Of a DNA stretch of 64,000 bases, positions 8,735-16,405 are shown piece after piece (the first letter of the stretch is position 1; every line of letters starts with the position of its first letter). Position numbers and translations under genes: made by a program. The stretch is from positions 158,038 through 222,037 of the forward strand of contig CAVOQT010000001.1 in NCBI GenBank assembly GCA_963698405.1, given 5' to 3'. The notes below the pieces were generated by a model. It was given only the letters and a program-made list of their open reading frames with translations, made no database searches and was not told the DNA's origin. The stretch is from SHZI01 sp963698405 (GTDB lineage: Bacteria > Pseudomonadota > Gammaproteobacteria > Steroidobacterales > GCA-2729495).

Positions 8735-9694
8735 GTGCCGGTGGATGAACGGACGCTGATCAGTACCTACTTTGCCAGCCGCGGCCAACCGCGCAGCGAT
8801 GTGCTGCTCGGCATCGGCGATGATGCGGCTGTACTGCGCTGCGAGCCTGGCTGGGATCTGGTGGTCGCGACTGACAGCATCGCCGAAGGCACGCATTTCC
8901 CCGCCGGTATCCCGGCCCGTGCGATCGGGCACCGCTGTCTGGCTGTCAATCTCAGCGACCTGGCCGCCATGGCTGCCGAGCCGCTGTGGTGTTCGCTGGC
9001 CTTGTCCTTGCCAAAGCCCGAGCCGGAATGGCTGGCGGAGTTTGCAGCAGGATTATTTGCCCTGGCCGATCGTTTTGGCGTGGCGCTGGTCGGTGGCGAT
9101 ACGGTGCGCGGACCGCTGGCTGCCACCATCACCGTGCACGGTCGGGTCAGACCCGGTACGGCGGTGACCCGCAGCGGCGCAAAGCCTGGTGACGCGATCT
9201 GGGTGACCGGCAATCCCGGTGATGCGGTAGCTGGTCGTCATCTGCTGAATGCGAGCGATACGGTCCCGACGGCAATCAGTGCGGCGCTTGCTCAGCGTTT
9301 CCTCTATCCCGAGCCGCGCGTGCGCGAGGGTCTCGTGCTGGGCCCGCTGCTTACCGCGATGCTCGATATCTCCGACGGGCTGCATGATGATGTGGGCAAG
9401 TTGATGGCAGCGAGCGGCATGGGTGCCGAGCTTGATGCGGATCTGCTGCCGCTGTCTGCCGAGCTCAGAGCTGCAGCGCCAGAGCGTGCCGTCGAATACG
9501 CGCTCACCGGCGGTGATGATTACGAGCTGTGCTTTACGCTATCCGAGCAGGCGACTGACCGGCTGCAGCAGATGACAGCTGAGTGGTCGGTGCCTGTGAC
9601 CCGCATCGGTACCGTGGTGAGCGATCCGGGCATCCGCTGGCAGCATCAGGGACGCACACTGCGTGTACCCGATGCCACCTTCAGGCACTTCTGA
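8735..9694 (+). CDS. thiL: Thiamine-monophosphate kinase
   Basis: Phosphorylates thiamine monophosphate to the active cofactor TPP. It has 319 residues with the start at GTG 8735, just after AGG; a GTG at 8741 is an alternative. The reading frame continues open upstream into nusB, but that part is not conserved. Motifs: GIGDDAAV near the N-terminus, DLAAMAAEPLW, LVGGDTVRGP, the DISDGL metal-binding motif near residue 210, and TGGDDYELCF. It overlaps pgpA by 1 bp. Confidence 0.95.
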   Translation: MPVDERTLISTYFASRGQPRSDVLLGIGDDAAVLRCEPGWDLVVATDSIAEGTHFPAGIPARAIGHRCLAVNLSDLAAMAAEPLWCSLALSLPKPEPEWLAEFAAGLFALADRFGVALVGGDTVRGPLAATITVHGRVRPGTAVTRSGAKPGDAIWVTGNPGDAVAGRHLLNASDTVPTAISAALAQRFLYPEPRVREGLVLGPLLTAMLDISDGLHDDVGKLMAASGMGAELDADLLPLSAELRAAAPERAVEYALTGGDDYELCFTLSEQATDRLQQMTAEWSVPVTRIGTVVSDPGIRWQHQGRTLRVPDATFRHF

Positions 9695-10191
9695 TGGCCA
9701 GTTCCCGCTCAGGCTCCGTTGCCTGGCAGACCGTCCTGCGCGATCCGGTGCACTGCCTGGCATTCGGCTTCGGCACCGGCCTGCTGCCGGTCGCACCCGG
9801 TACCTGGGGCTCGCTGCTGGCAGTGCTCATGTTCTGGTTCTTGCCACCGCTGCCGCTGCCGGTGCTGCTGGCCGCCCTGGTGCTGGCCTTTCTTGCCGGT
9901 TGCGTGATCTGCGGCACAAGCGCCCGACGTCTTGGTGTGCATGATCACGGGGGTATCGTATTTGACGAGTTCGTCGGCCAGTGGCTGGTACTGGCGGTCA
10001 CGCCGCACTCACTGGCCTGGTATCTGCTCGCCTTTGTGCTGTTCCGGATCATGGATATCTGGAAGCCCTGGCCGATTCGGGAGGCTGATCACAGATTGCA
10101 GGGCGGCCTCGGAATTATGCTCGATGACGTTCTGGCGGCCGGGTATGCGGCATTGGTCGTCGGAGGAGTGCAGTTGTTGCCGCTGACATAA
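9694..10191 (+). CDS. pgpA: Phosphatidylglycerophosphatase A
   Basis: An inner-membrane phosphatase that converts phosphatidylglycerophosphate to phosphatidylglycerol. It has 165 residues with about four hydrophobic segments. Visible signatures are GFGTGLLPVAPGTWGS near residue 25 and the acidic HDHGGIVFDEFVGQW near 85. The start is the ATG overlapping the thiL stop (TGATG). The frame is open further upstream inside thiL, but that part is shadow. It ends the riboflavin-nusB-thiL operon. Confidence 0.95.
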   Translation: MASSRSGSVAWQTVLRDPVHCLAFGFGTGLLPVAPGTWGSLLAVLMFWFLPPLPLPVLLAALVLAFLAGCVICGTSARRLGVHDHGGIVFDEFVGQWLVLAVTPHSLAWYLLAFVLFRIMDIWKPWPIREADHRLQGGLGIMLDDVLAAGYAALVVGGVQLLPLT

Positions 10192-10211
10192 ATTTCCCGG
10201 GTTCTGTCCGC

Positions 10212-11534
10212 ATGGTTCAACTTCCGAGACCGAGTGTCGCGCCAGCCGCCTCGGCGGAGGTTCCGGACAAGATCGGCAAGTATCCGATCATCAAGGTCGC
10301 CGGGACCGGCACCACCGGCACCATCTACCTTTCACACGACCCCTATTTCCGCCGCGATGTTGCCATCAAGGTCTATGCGACGACCACCGATGACGATGCG
10401 CAGCGCGCGAAGATCGCCCGCAAGATGTTCTTCAATGAAGCGCATATGGTGGGCATGCTCCAGCACCCGAATATCCTGCCCATCTACGACGCCGGTGAAG
10501 AGGATGGCAAGTACTACGTCGTGATGGAGCATGTGCAGCGGGCCCGGACACTTGAGGCCTACTGCCGTCCGGATAATCTGTTGCACATCGAGGATGTGGT
10601 GAAAATCATCTTCAAGTGTGCCAAGGCGCTGCACTACGCGCACAAGCGCGGTGTCATCCACCGCGACATCAAGCCCAGCAATATCATGCTGACCAACGAC
10701 AATGATGTGCGCATCATTGATTTCGGCATTGCGATCCTGCTGGATGCGGATATCTCGCGTATCGAAGGCATTGCGGGTTCACCCAGCTACATGTCGCCTG
10801 AACAGGTGCAGGGTTTCGATATCACGCCGGCCTCTGATCTCTATTCGCTTGGCGCAGTGATGTACGAGCTGCTGACCGGCTTTCGGCCGTTTCGTGGCAG
10901 CAGCCTGTCCAAGCTGCTGAACCAGATCGTTTATGCGACGCCGCCGCCGATTCACACGCTGCGGCTCGGTGTGCCGGACGAACTCGAGGAAGTGGTCGCG
11001 ATTGCCTTGCAGAAGGAGCCGGCCAAGCGCTATGCCAATGGCGGTGAGTTTGGTGCACGTCTGACGCGCGTCTATCAACAGCTCAAGGCACAGTGGGATG
11101 GCATCGATCGCCATGAGCATTTCGATACCCTTCGGCGTCTGTCCTTTTTTCATGATTTTTCGCAGACCGAGATACACGACCTGCTGCGTGCCAGCGAGTG
11201 GCGAGAATACATGGCGGGCGACGAGATCGTCCGCGAGGGTACGGCCGACGATCGTTTCTATGTGATCGTTACCGGCCGCGTGTCAGTTGAAAGCAACGGG
11301 CGCATGACAGGTACGCTGAACAGCGGTGACTGTTTCGGAGAGACGGGATACGTATCCGGTGCCCGCAGCATCTCCAGCTTCCGTGCGCAGGATGCGGTGA
11401 CCGTTCTGTCGGTGAGTTCGACGATACTCGAGCAGGTTTCCACCGAGTGTCAGCTGCGTTTCAACAAGGTCTTCCTGCGTACCCTGATCCGTCGCCTGCA
11501 GGGTGCGAATAACCGCACAGATCCCGCCGCCTGA
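10212..11534 (+). CDS. Ser/Thr protein kinase fused to a C-terminal cyclic nucleotide-binding domain
   Basis: A cytoplasmic protein of 440 residues with no membrane segment. The Hanks-type kinase domain covers about 24-290, with glycine loop GTGTTGTIY (31-39), catalytic Lys53, HRDIKPSN (150-157), DFG (170-172) and YMSPEQ in the activation segment, so it should be active. A linker leads to a CAP/CNMP-type domain (about 305-430) whose phosphate-binding cassette is FGETGYVSGARS, with the Gly-Glu and the Arg (385) needed for cAMP or cGMP binding. The order kinase then cyclic-nucleotide domain suggests direct second-messenger control of phosphorylation. It is 20 bp after pgpA, so it may be co-transcribed. 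Targets are unknown. Confidence 0.9.
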   Translation: MVQLPRPSVAPAASAEVPDKIGKYPIIKVAGTGTTGTIYLSHDPYFRRDVAIKVYATTTDDDAQRAKIARKMFFNEAHMVGMLQHPNILPIYDAGEEDGKYYVVMEHVQRARTLEAYCRPDNLLHIEDVVKIIFKCAKALHYAHKRGVIHRDIKPSNIMLTNDNDVRIIDFGIAILLDADISRIEGIAGSPSYMSPEQVQGFDITPASDLYSLGAVMYELLTGFRPFRGSSLSKLLNQIVYATPPPIHTLRLGVPDELEEVVAIALQKEPAKRYANGGEFGARLTRVYQQLKAQWDGIDRHEHFDTLRRLSFFHDFSQTEIHDLLRASEWREYMAGDEIVREGTADDRFYVIVTGRVSVESNGRMTGTLNSGDCFGETGYVSGARSISSFRAQDAVTVLSVSSTILEQVSTECQLRFNKVFLRTLIRRLQGANNRTDPAA

Positions 11535-11552
11535 AGTGGCGCGTGAGCGCTA

Positions 11553-11813
11553 TCAGTCGGCGTCAGCCTCGTCATCCGGGCTGACGAAATCCTTGAGTTC
11601 TGCACCCATCAGCAGTTGTACACGCTGCTCGGCATCCTTGAGGGCCAGCTGACATTCACGGCTGAGACGCACACCGCGTTCAAATTCCTTGAGGGATTTT
11701 TCCAGCGCCAGATCGCCGCTTTCGAGCTGTGCAACGATGGTTTCGAGTTCGGCCAGGGATTTCTCCAGGTCCGGCGCTTTGCGGCGTGCTGTATTCATGT
11801 AAACACTGGTCAT
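11553..11813 (-). CDS. xseB: Exodeoxyribonuclease VII small subunit
   Basis: The small subunit of ExoVII, which with XseA degrades single-stranded DNA in both directions. It is a short two-helix protein of 86 residues with FERGVRLSRECQ and an acidic tail. The family N-terminus aligns best from the second Met (MNTARRKAPDLE, ATG at 11798); the longer start at 11813 is kept as the outer limit. Neither start has a clear Shine-Dalgarno. In many gammaproteobacteria xseB leads ispA-dxs; here the next gene downstream is the convergent kinase, so that linkage is broken. Confidence 0.88.
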   Translation of the reverse strand: MTSVYMNTARRKAPDLEKSLAELETIVAQLESGDLALEKSLKEFERGVRLSRECQLALKDAEQRVQLLMGAELKDFVSPDDEADAD

Positions 11814-11879
11814 TGGGCGGGCGATAAGGTTAAGGTTTGCATATGCTTCGGCAAGCGGTCAAACCATTGATCGCAAGCA

Positions 11880-11908
11880 TTGACGGGGCGGTGCAGACTT
11901 CTTATTAT
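11880..11908 (+). promoter_or_regulatory. Sigma70-type promoter of the rubrerythrin operon
   Basis: TTGACG (11880-11885), a 17-bp spacer, and TATTAT (11903-11908). This is the best-formed promoter in the window. The predicted transcription start is near 11915, giving a leader of about 70 nt before the rubrerythrin ATG. Confidence 0.6.
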
Positions 11909-11924
11909 TTAGAACTAGTCTAAA
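11908..11924 (+). promoter_or_regulatory. Inverted repeat overlapping the rubrerythrin transcription start (Irr/ICE-like operator)
   Basis: TTTAGAACTAGTCTAAA is a perfect inverted repeat TTTAGA-N5-TCTAAA. It begins on the last base of the -10 box and covers the predicted start site, a repressor position. It differs by one base from the iron control element recognised by Irr-type Fur-family regulators (remembered as TTTAGAA-N3-TTCTAAA). The site is seen in the sequence; its regulator is inferred. Confidence 0.55.
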
Positions 11925-11985
11925 GTGGTGCGTGCCGAGGTAATCCGGTGCGTGGGCAGAAGACCAATAAACAGGGAGAAAACAG

Positions 11986-12405
11986 ATGGATCTCAAGGGC
12001 AGCAAGACTGAAGGAAACCTCAAGGCCGCATTCGCTGGCGAGTCGCAGGCCAACCGCCGCTATCTCTACTTTGCAGGCAAGGCTGACGTTGAAGGTTTTA
12101 ACGACGTGGCAGCGGTATTCCGCTCCACCGCAGAAGGTGAAACGGGTCATGCACACGGGCACCTTGATTACCTCAAGACGGTTGGTGACCCGGCGACGGG
12201 CCTGCCGATTGGATCAACGTCCGATAACCTCAAGGCTGCGATTGCCGGTGAGACGCATGAGTACACCGACATGTATCCGGGTATGGCCAAGTCGGCTCGC
12301 GATGAAGGTTTTCGCGAGATAGCTGACTGGTTCGAGACGCTGGCCAAGGCCGAGCGTTCACACGCCAACCGCTTTCAGAAGGCACTGGATACGCTCGGCA
12401 AGTAA
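11986..12405 (+). CDS. Rubrerythrin, ferritin-like diiron domain only
   Basis: A cytoplasmic diiron protein of 139 residues, likely a peroxide or oxygen scavenger or iron handler. The four-helix ferritin-like fold supplies iron ligands from AGESQANRRY (helix 1), EGETGHAHGH (helix 2), AGETHEYTDMYP (helix 3) and AERSHANRF (helix 4, ExxH). The C-terminal rubredoxin domain with two CxxC pairs found in classical rubrerythrin is absent, so it is a sulerythrin/erythrin-type member and needs an outside electron donor. The start has AGGGAGA upstream. It leads an operon with an Fe-S oxidoreductase (6 bp on) and a DUF3501 gene. Confidence 0.93.
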   Translation: MDLKGSKTEGNLKAAFAGESQANRRYLYFAGKADVEGFNDVAAVFRSTAEGETGHAHGHLDYLKTVGDPATGLPIGSTSDNLKAAIAGETHEYTDMYPGMAKSARDEGFREIADWFETLAKAERSHANRFQKALDTLGK

Positions 12406-12411
12406 CGCGCA

Positions 12412-13749
12412 GTGGATAAGCAGCCTGCGCGCGAGGGCGGCCTTGAGGCCCCGACCCGGCATCCGCTCGACTGGCGGTCGCCGGACTTCTGGGACAAGGC
12501 CGCACTCGACAAGGAGCTCGAGCGGGTTTTCGATGTCTGTCACGGTTGCCGGCGTTGCTTCAGTCTCTGCAACGCATTTCCGACGCTCTTCGATGCGGTC
12601 GATGAAGCACCGACCGGTGAGCTGGACGGCGTACCCAAGAGCAAGTTTGCCGAGGTCGTAGACCAGTGCTACCTCTGCGACATGTGTTACGTATCGAAGT
12701 GCCCCTATGTGCCGCCACATCAGTTCAATATCGATTTTCCGCATCTGATGTTGCGCGCGAAAGCGGTTCGTTTTCGCGAGGAGGGCGCATCGCTGCGCAG
12801 CCGGATTCTTTCCTCGACCGATCTGGTCGGCAGCATTGCCGGCATACCGGTCGTGTCCGAAGTGGTCAATGCCGTCAATGACAATATGGTCGGTCGACTC
12901 CTGTTGGAGAAGACGCTCGGCGTAGCCCGTGATGCGCCGCTGCCGCGTTACGAAAGCGATACGGCGCGCAAGCGGCTGGCGCGCACACCGGCACCAGACC
13001 TGCCTGTAGAGCCGGCAAACGGCACGCAGGGCCGGGTGATTCTGTATACGACCTGTTATGGCAACCGCAACCTGCCCGAGATGGTTGAAGACCTGGTTGC
13101 CGTATTTCGCCATAACGGCATACAGGTGAAGCTGGTCGGGTCCGAGCAGTGTTGTGGCATGCCGAAGCTCGAACTGGGTGATCTGGATTCCGTGGCCAAG
13201 GCCAAGGAAGCGAATATCCCGGAACTGGCGCGCTGGGTGGAGCAGGGCTGGGATATCGTCGCCCCGGTGCCTTCATGCGTGCTGATGTTCAAGCAGGAAC
13301 TGCCACTGATGTTTCCTGAGGACAGTCAGGTACAGGCAGTTGCCAAGGCCTTCTTTGATCCCTTCAATTATCTGTATCTGCGTCACAAAGCCGACAAGCT
13401 GCGCACCGATTTTGCCAGGTCACTGGGACGGGTCAGCTACCATGTGCCCTGTCACCTGCGCGTACAGAATATCGGCCTCAAGACCCGTGACGTTCTGGCC
13501 CTGGTTCCCGACACCACAGTCGAGGCGATCGAACGCTGTTCCGGCCACGACGGTACCTACGGGGTGAAGACCGAATTTCGTGCCGCATCAGTGAAAATCG
13601 CGATGCCGGTGGTCGAGCAACTGAAGGAGGCAGCACCGGACCACTTTTGCAGCGATTGTCCGATGGCCGGCGCACAGGTGGCCGGTCTTGCCGACCGTGA
13701 TGCCCATCCGCATCCGATCCAGCTGCTGCGTCAGGCTTATGGTATCTGA
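12412..13749 (+). CDS. Heterodisulfide reductase/GlpC-like iron-sulfur protein
   Basis: A soluble electron-transfer protein of 445 residues, GTG start. Two 4Fe-4S clusters are predicted from Cys43/46/49 with Cys53 and Cys86/89/92 with Cys97. Two C-terminal CCG-type domains follow: CCGMPKLE near residue 247 and the degenerate second one with ERCSGHDGTYG and CSDCPMAG near residues 365-420. This is the architecture of GlpC and HdrD-like proteins, but no glpA/glpB or flavoprotein partner is present. Sitting between a rubredoxin-less rubrerythrin and DUF3501, it may be that rubrerythrin's electron donor (inference). No transmembrane helix is visible. Confidence 0.88.
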   Translation: MDKQPAREGGLEAPTRHPLDWRSPDFWDKAALDKELERVFDVCHGCRRCFSLCNAFPTLFDAVDEAPTGELDGVPKSKFAEVVDQCYLCDMCYVSKCPYVPPHQFNIDFPHLMLRAKAVRFREEGASLRSRILSSTDLVGSIAGIPVVSEVVNAVNDNMVGRLLLEKTLGVARDAPLPRYESDTARKRLARTPAPDLPVEPANGTQGRVILYTTCYGNRNLPEMVEDLVAVFRHNGIQVKLVGSEQCCGMPKLELGDLDSVAKAKEANIPELARWVEQGWDIVAPVPSCVLMFKQELPLMFPEDSQVQAVAKAFFDPFNYLYLRHKADKLRTDFARSLGRVSYHVPCHLRVQNIGLKTRDVLALVPDTTVEAIERCSGHDGTYGVKTEFRAASVKIAMPVVEQLKEAAPDHFCSDCPMAGAQVAGLADRDAHPHPIQLLRQAYGI

Positions 13750-13758
13750 CGGCAGGCC

Positions 13759-14343
13759 ATGAACAAGCTGAGCATTGACGACCTGTATCCTCTCGAGATC
13801 TACGCGCGGCTGCGGCCTGAATTTCGCGAACGGGTCATCGAGCACAAGGCGCATCGTCGCCTCGCTCTCGGCGCGCATCTGTCGCTGGCTTTTGAAGACC
13901 GGCTGACCATGCACTACCAGGTGCAGGAAATGCTGCGTGCTGAGCGGATTTTCGAGCCGGCCGATATCGAAGCCGAGCTGGAAGCCTATAACCCGCTGAT
14001 TCCGGATGGCAGCAACTGGAAGGCAACCCTGTCCATCGAATATCCGGATCCGGATGAGCGCCGCGTGGCGCTGGAGCAGTTGGTTGGCGTCGAGGACAGG
14101 ATCTGGGTGGAGGTTGCTGGCGGGCCGGTGGTTTTCGGCCTTGCAGACGAGGATCTGGAGCGCAGTACGGAGACCAAGACCTCAGCCGTGCATTTTCTGC
14201 GCTTCGAGCTGTCCTCCGCGTCAGTGGCGGCATTGCGGGCCGGTGCGGCGCTGGCGGTCGGCGTGGATCACCCGATGCTCAAGGTCCGCGTGGACGATGT
14301 TCCCGAGACTCTGCATGAGTCGCTGCTTGCCGACCTGAGCTGA
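13759..14343 (+). CDS. DUF3501 family protein
   Basis: A soluble protein of 194 residues beginning MNKLSIDDLYPLEIYARLRPEFR, the recognisable DUF3501 N-terminus. It is highly charged and has no cysteines near the start, no signal peptide and no membrane span. The family is known mainly for co-occurring with rubrerythrin and the Fe-S oxidoreductase encoded just upstream (9 bp gap). No biochemical role is established to my knowledge. A role in assembly or control of the diiron/Fe-S pair is only a guess. Confidence 0.85.
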   Translation: MNKLSIDDLYPLEIYARLRPEFRERVIEHKAHRRLALGAHLSLAFEDRLTMHYQVQEMLRAERIFEPADIEAELEAYNPLIPDGSNWKATLSIEYPDPDERRVALEQLVGVEDRIWVEVAGGPVVFGLADEDLERSTETKTSAVHFLRFELSSASVAALRAGAALAVGVDHPMLKVRVDDVPETLHESLLADLS

Positions 14344-14360
14344 AGCGCTTTCGCTTCTTT
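14342..14360 (+). terminator. Possible weak terminator of the rubrerythrin operon
   Basis: GAAGCG and CGCTTC form a 6-bp stem with a CTTT loop, followed by TTT. It overlaps the DUF3501 stop codon. The stem and T-tract are short, so efficiency is doubtful. Confidence 0.3.
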
Positions 14361-14365
14361 CCGTG

Positions 14366-14393
14366 TTGATAAATCTCCCGGGTGGACTAAGAT
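14366..14393 (+). promoter_or_regulatory. Candidate parE promoter
   Basis: TTGATA (14366-14371), 16 bp, then TAAGAT (14388-14393), giving a leader of about 100 nt that contains a short open reading frame before parE. Confidence 0.4.
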
Positions 14394-14439
14394 TCCGCCC
14401 GTTGTTGTGCGCGCCTCTCGATATTTCAAGGATTCCGCT

Positions 14440-14505
14440 GTGATCGACCTGTCAGCGACCCCTGTGCACTGGCAGTTTCCTGCCGGTGGTTCGGGTCGTC
14501 CATGA
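14440..14505 (+). CDS. Possible 21-codon leader ORF coupled to parE
   Basis: GTG at 14440 is preceded by AGGA with a 7-nt spacer. The frame encodes 21 codons (MIDLSATPVHWQ...) and stops at TGA 14503-14505, overlapping the parE ATG in the form ATGA. parE itself has only a weak ribosome binding site, so translational coupling through this leader is plausible. No homologue is known to me, and the ORF is short enough to be chance. Confidence 0.3.
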   Translation: MIDLSATPVHWQFPAGGSGRP

Positions 14506-16388
14506 GTGCCCGTTACGAAGCGACTGAAATCGAGGTTCTGAAAGGCCTCGACCCGGTGCGTCGCCGGCCCGGCATGTATACCGATACCAGTCGGCCCAAT
14601 CATCTCGCACACGAGGTGATCGACAACAGTGTCGATGAGGCCATCGGTGGGCACTGCAAGCGGATCGATGTGACACTGTTTGCCGACGGGTCGTTGCAGG
14701 TTGCTGATGATGGTCGCGGCATGCCGGTCGACAAGCACCCCGTGGAGAAGGTTTCCGGTGTTGAACTGGTCCTGACACGGTTGCACGCCGGCGGGAAATT
14801 CTCCGGCAACAACTACCAGTATTCAGGCGGCCTGCACGGGGTCGGTGTGTCGGTCGTCAATGCGCTGTCAAAAAACCTGGAAGTCTGGGTACGCCGCAAC
14901 GGTGGCGAGTACAACATGAGTTTCCGCGGTGGTGAGCCGGCCAGCAAACTGGAGAAGGTCGGTACCGTCGGCAAGACCAATACTGGTACCACGCTGCGTT
15001 TCTGGCCGGACCCGAAATACTTCGATACCGACAAGTTCGCGATCAATGAGCTGCGCCATGCGCTGCGCGCCAAGGCAGTGCTCTGCCCCGGACTGCATAT
15101 CCGTTTTGAAGTCGAAAAGCCGGAGCAGAAATTCGAGTGGCACTATGCAGGCGGGCTGGAGCAATACCTGGTTGAAAGCCTGCCGGGTACTGCGTTATTG
15201 CCTGCTGATCCCTTCAGTGCGGTGCTCAAGGGGCAGCGTGAAGAAGCGGAGTGGGCCATCGCCTGGGCGGACCCTGACGGCCCGGCCATCAATGAGTCCT
15301 ACGTCAACCTGATTCCCACCGCGCAGGGTGGCACCCATGTCAACGGCTTCAGGACCGGTCTGACCGACGCGTTGCGCGAGTACTGCGAGTTCCGGAATCT
15401 GTTGCCGCGTGGTGTGAAGCTGGCACCCGATGATGTCTGGGACGGGTTGCAATACGTGCTGTCGGTGAAGATGGCGGACCCGCAGTTTTCGGGGCAGACC
15501 AAGGAGCGGCTGAGTTCGCGTGAATGTGCAGCCTTCGTCAGCGGTGCCGTCAAGGACTCCTTCTCGTTGTGGCTCAGCCAGAATACCGATGCCGGTGATC
15601 AGATCGCGGAGCGCGCGATTATCGCCGCCCAACAGCGTGCAAAGGTGGCGCGTGTCGTGGTCCGCAAGCGGATAACCAGCGGCCCTGTGTTGCCCGGCAA
15701 GCTTACCGACTGCACCAGTACCGATCCGGAGCGCTGCGAGATATTCCTCGTTGAAGGCGATTCGGCAGGTGGTTCTGCCAAGCAGGCCCGCGACCGCGAA
15801 TACCAGGCCGTGTTGCCGCTGCGGGGCAAGATCCTGAATACCTGGGAGGTCGATCAGGGCGAGCTGCTGGCCTCGCAGGAGGTCAGCAACATCAGTCTGG
15901 CGATCGGTGCAGAACCGGGCAGCAATGATCTGGCGGGGCTGCGCTACCACAAGGTCTGCATCCTGGCGGATGCTGACTCGGACGGTCAGCACATAGCGAC
16001 GCTGATCTGCGCGCTGTTTGTTCGGCACTTTCCCCAGCTCATTCGCGCCGGGCATGTCTACGTGGCCATGCCGCCGTTGTTCCGCATCGATGTGGGCAAG
16101 GATGTCTACTACGCATTGGATGAAGCCGAGCGGCAGGGTACCCTCGATCGCCTGCAGGCTGAAGGCATCCGTGCGAAACCCAACGTAACGCGATTCAAGG
16201 GCCTCGGTGAAATGAGCCCCTTGCAGTTGCGCGAGACCACCATGCTGCCCGACTCGCGGCGTCTGGTGCAGTTGACGATGTCGCCGCAGGACGACACCGA
16301 ACAGTTGCTGGACATGCTGCTGGCCAAGAAGCGCTCGGCTGACCGGCGCGCCTGGCTCGAGAGCAAGGGCAATCTGGCCGAAATCTGA
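14502..16388 (+). CDS. parE: DNA topoisomerase IV subunit B
   Basis: The ATPase subunit of topoisomerase IV, which decatenates daughter chromosomes. It has 628 residues. The GHKL ATPase N-domain shows EVIDNSVDEA (Asn near residue 43), DDGRGMPV and YSGGLHGVGVSVVNALS. The TOPRIM domain shows EGDSAGG near residue 420 and DADSDGQH near 490. Length and the YSGGLHGVG form favour ParE over the longer GyrB. It is 17 bp before parC. The leader holds a possible coupled short ORF. Confidence 0.97.
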   Translation: MSARYEATEIEVLKGLDPVRRRPGMYTDTSRPNHLAHEVIDNSVDEAIGGHCKRIDVTLFADGSLQVADDGRGMPVDKHPVEKVSGVELVLTRLHAGGKFSGNNYQYSGGLHGVGVSVVNALSKNLEVWVRRNGGEYNMSFRGGEPASKLEKVGTVGKTNTGTTLRFWPDPKYFDTDKFAINELRHALRAKAVLCPGLHIRFEVEKPEQKFEWHYAGGLEQYLVESLPGTALLPADPFSAVLKGQREEAEWAIAWADPDGPAINESYVNLIPTAQGGTHVNGFRTGLTDALREYCEFRNLLPRGVKLAPDDVWDGLQYVLSVKMADPQFSGQTKERLSSRECAAFVSGAVKDSFSLWLSQNTDAGDQIAERAIIAAQQRAKVARVVVRKRITSGPVLPGKLTDCTSTDPERCEIFLVEGDSAGGSAKQARDREYQAVLPLRGKILNTWEVDQGELLASQEVSNISLAIGAEPGSNDLAGLRYHKVCILADADSDGQHIATLICALFVRHFPQLIRAGHVYVAMPPLFRIDVGKDVYYALDEAERQGTLDRLQAEGIRAKPNVTRFKGLGEMSPLQLRETTMLPDSRRLVQLTMSPQDDTEQLLDMLLAKKRSADRRAWLESKGNLAEI

Positions 16389-16405
16389 CAGGGTATGAAA
16401 TTCAA

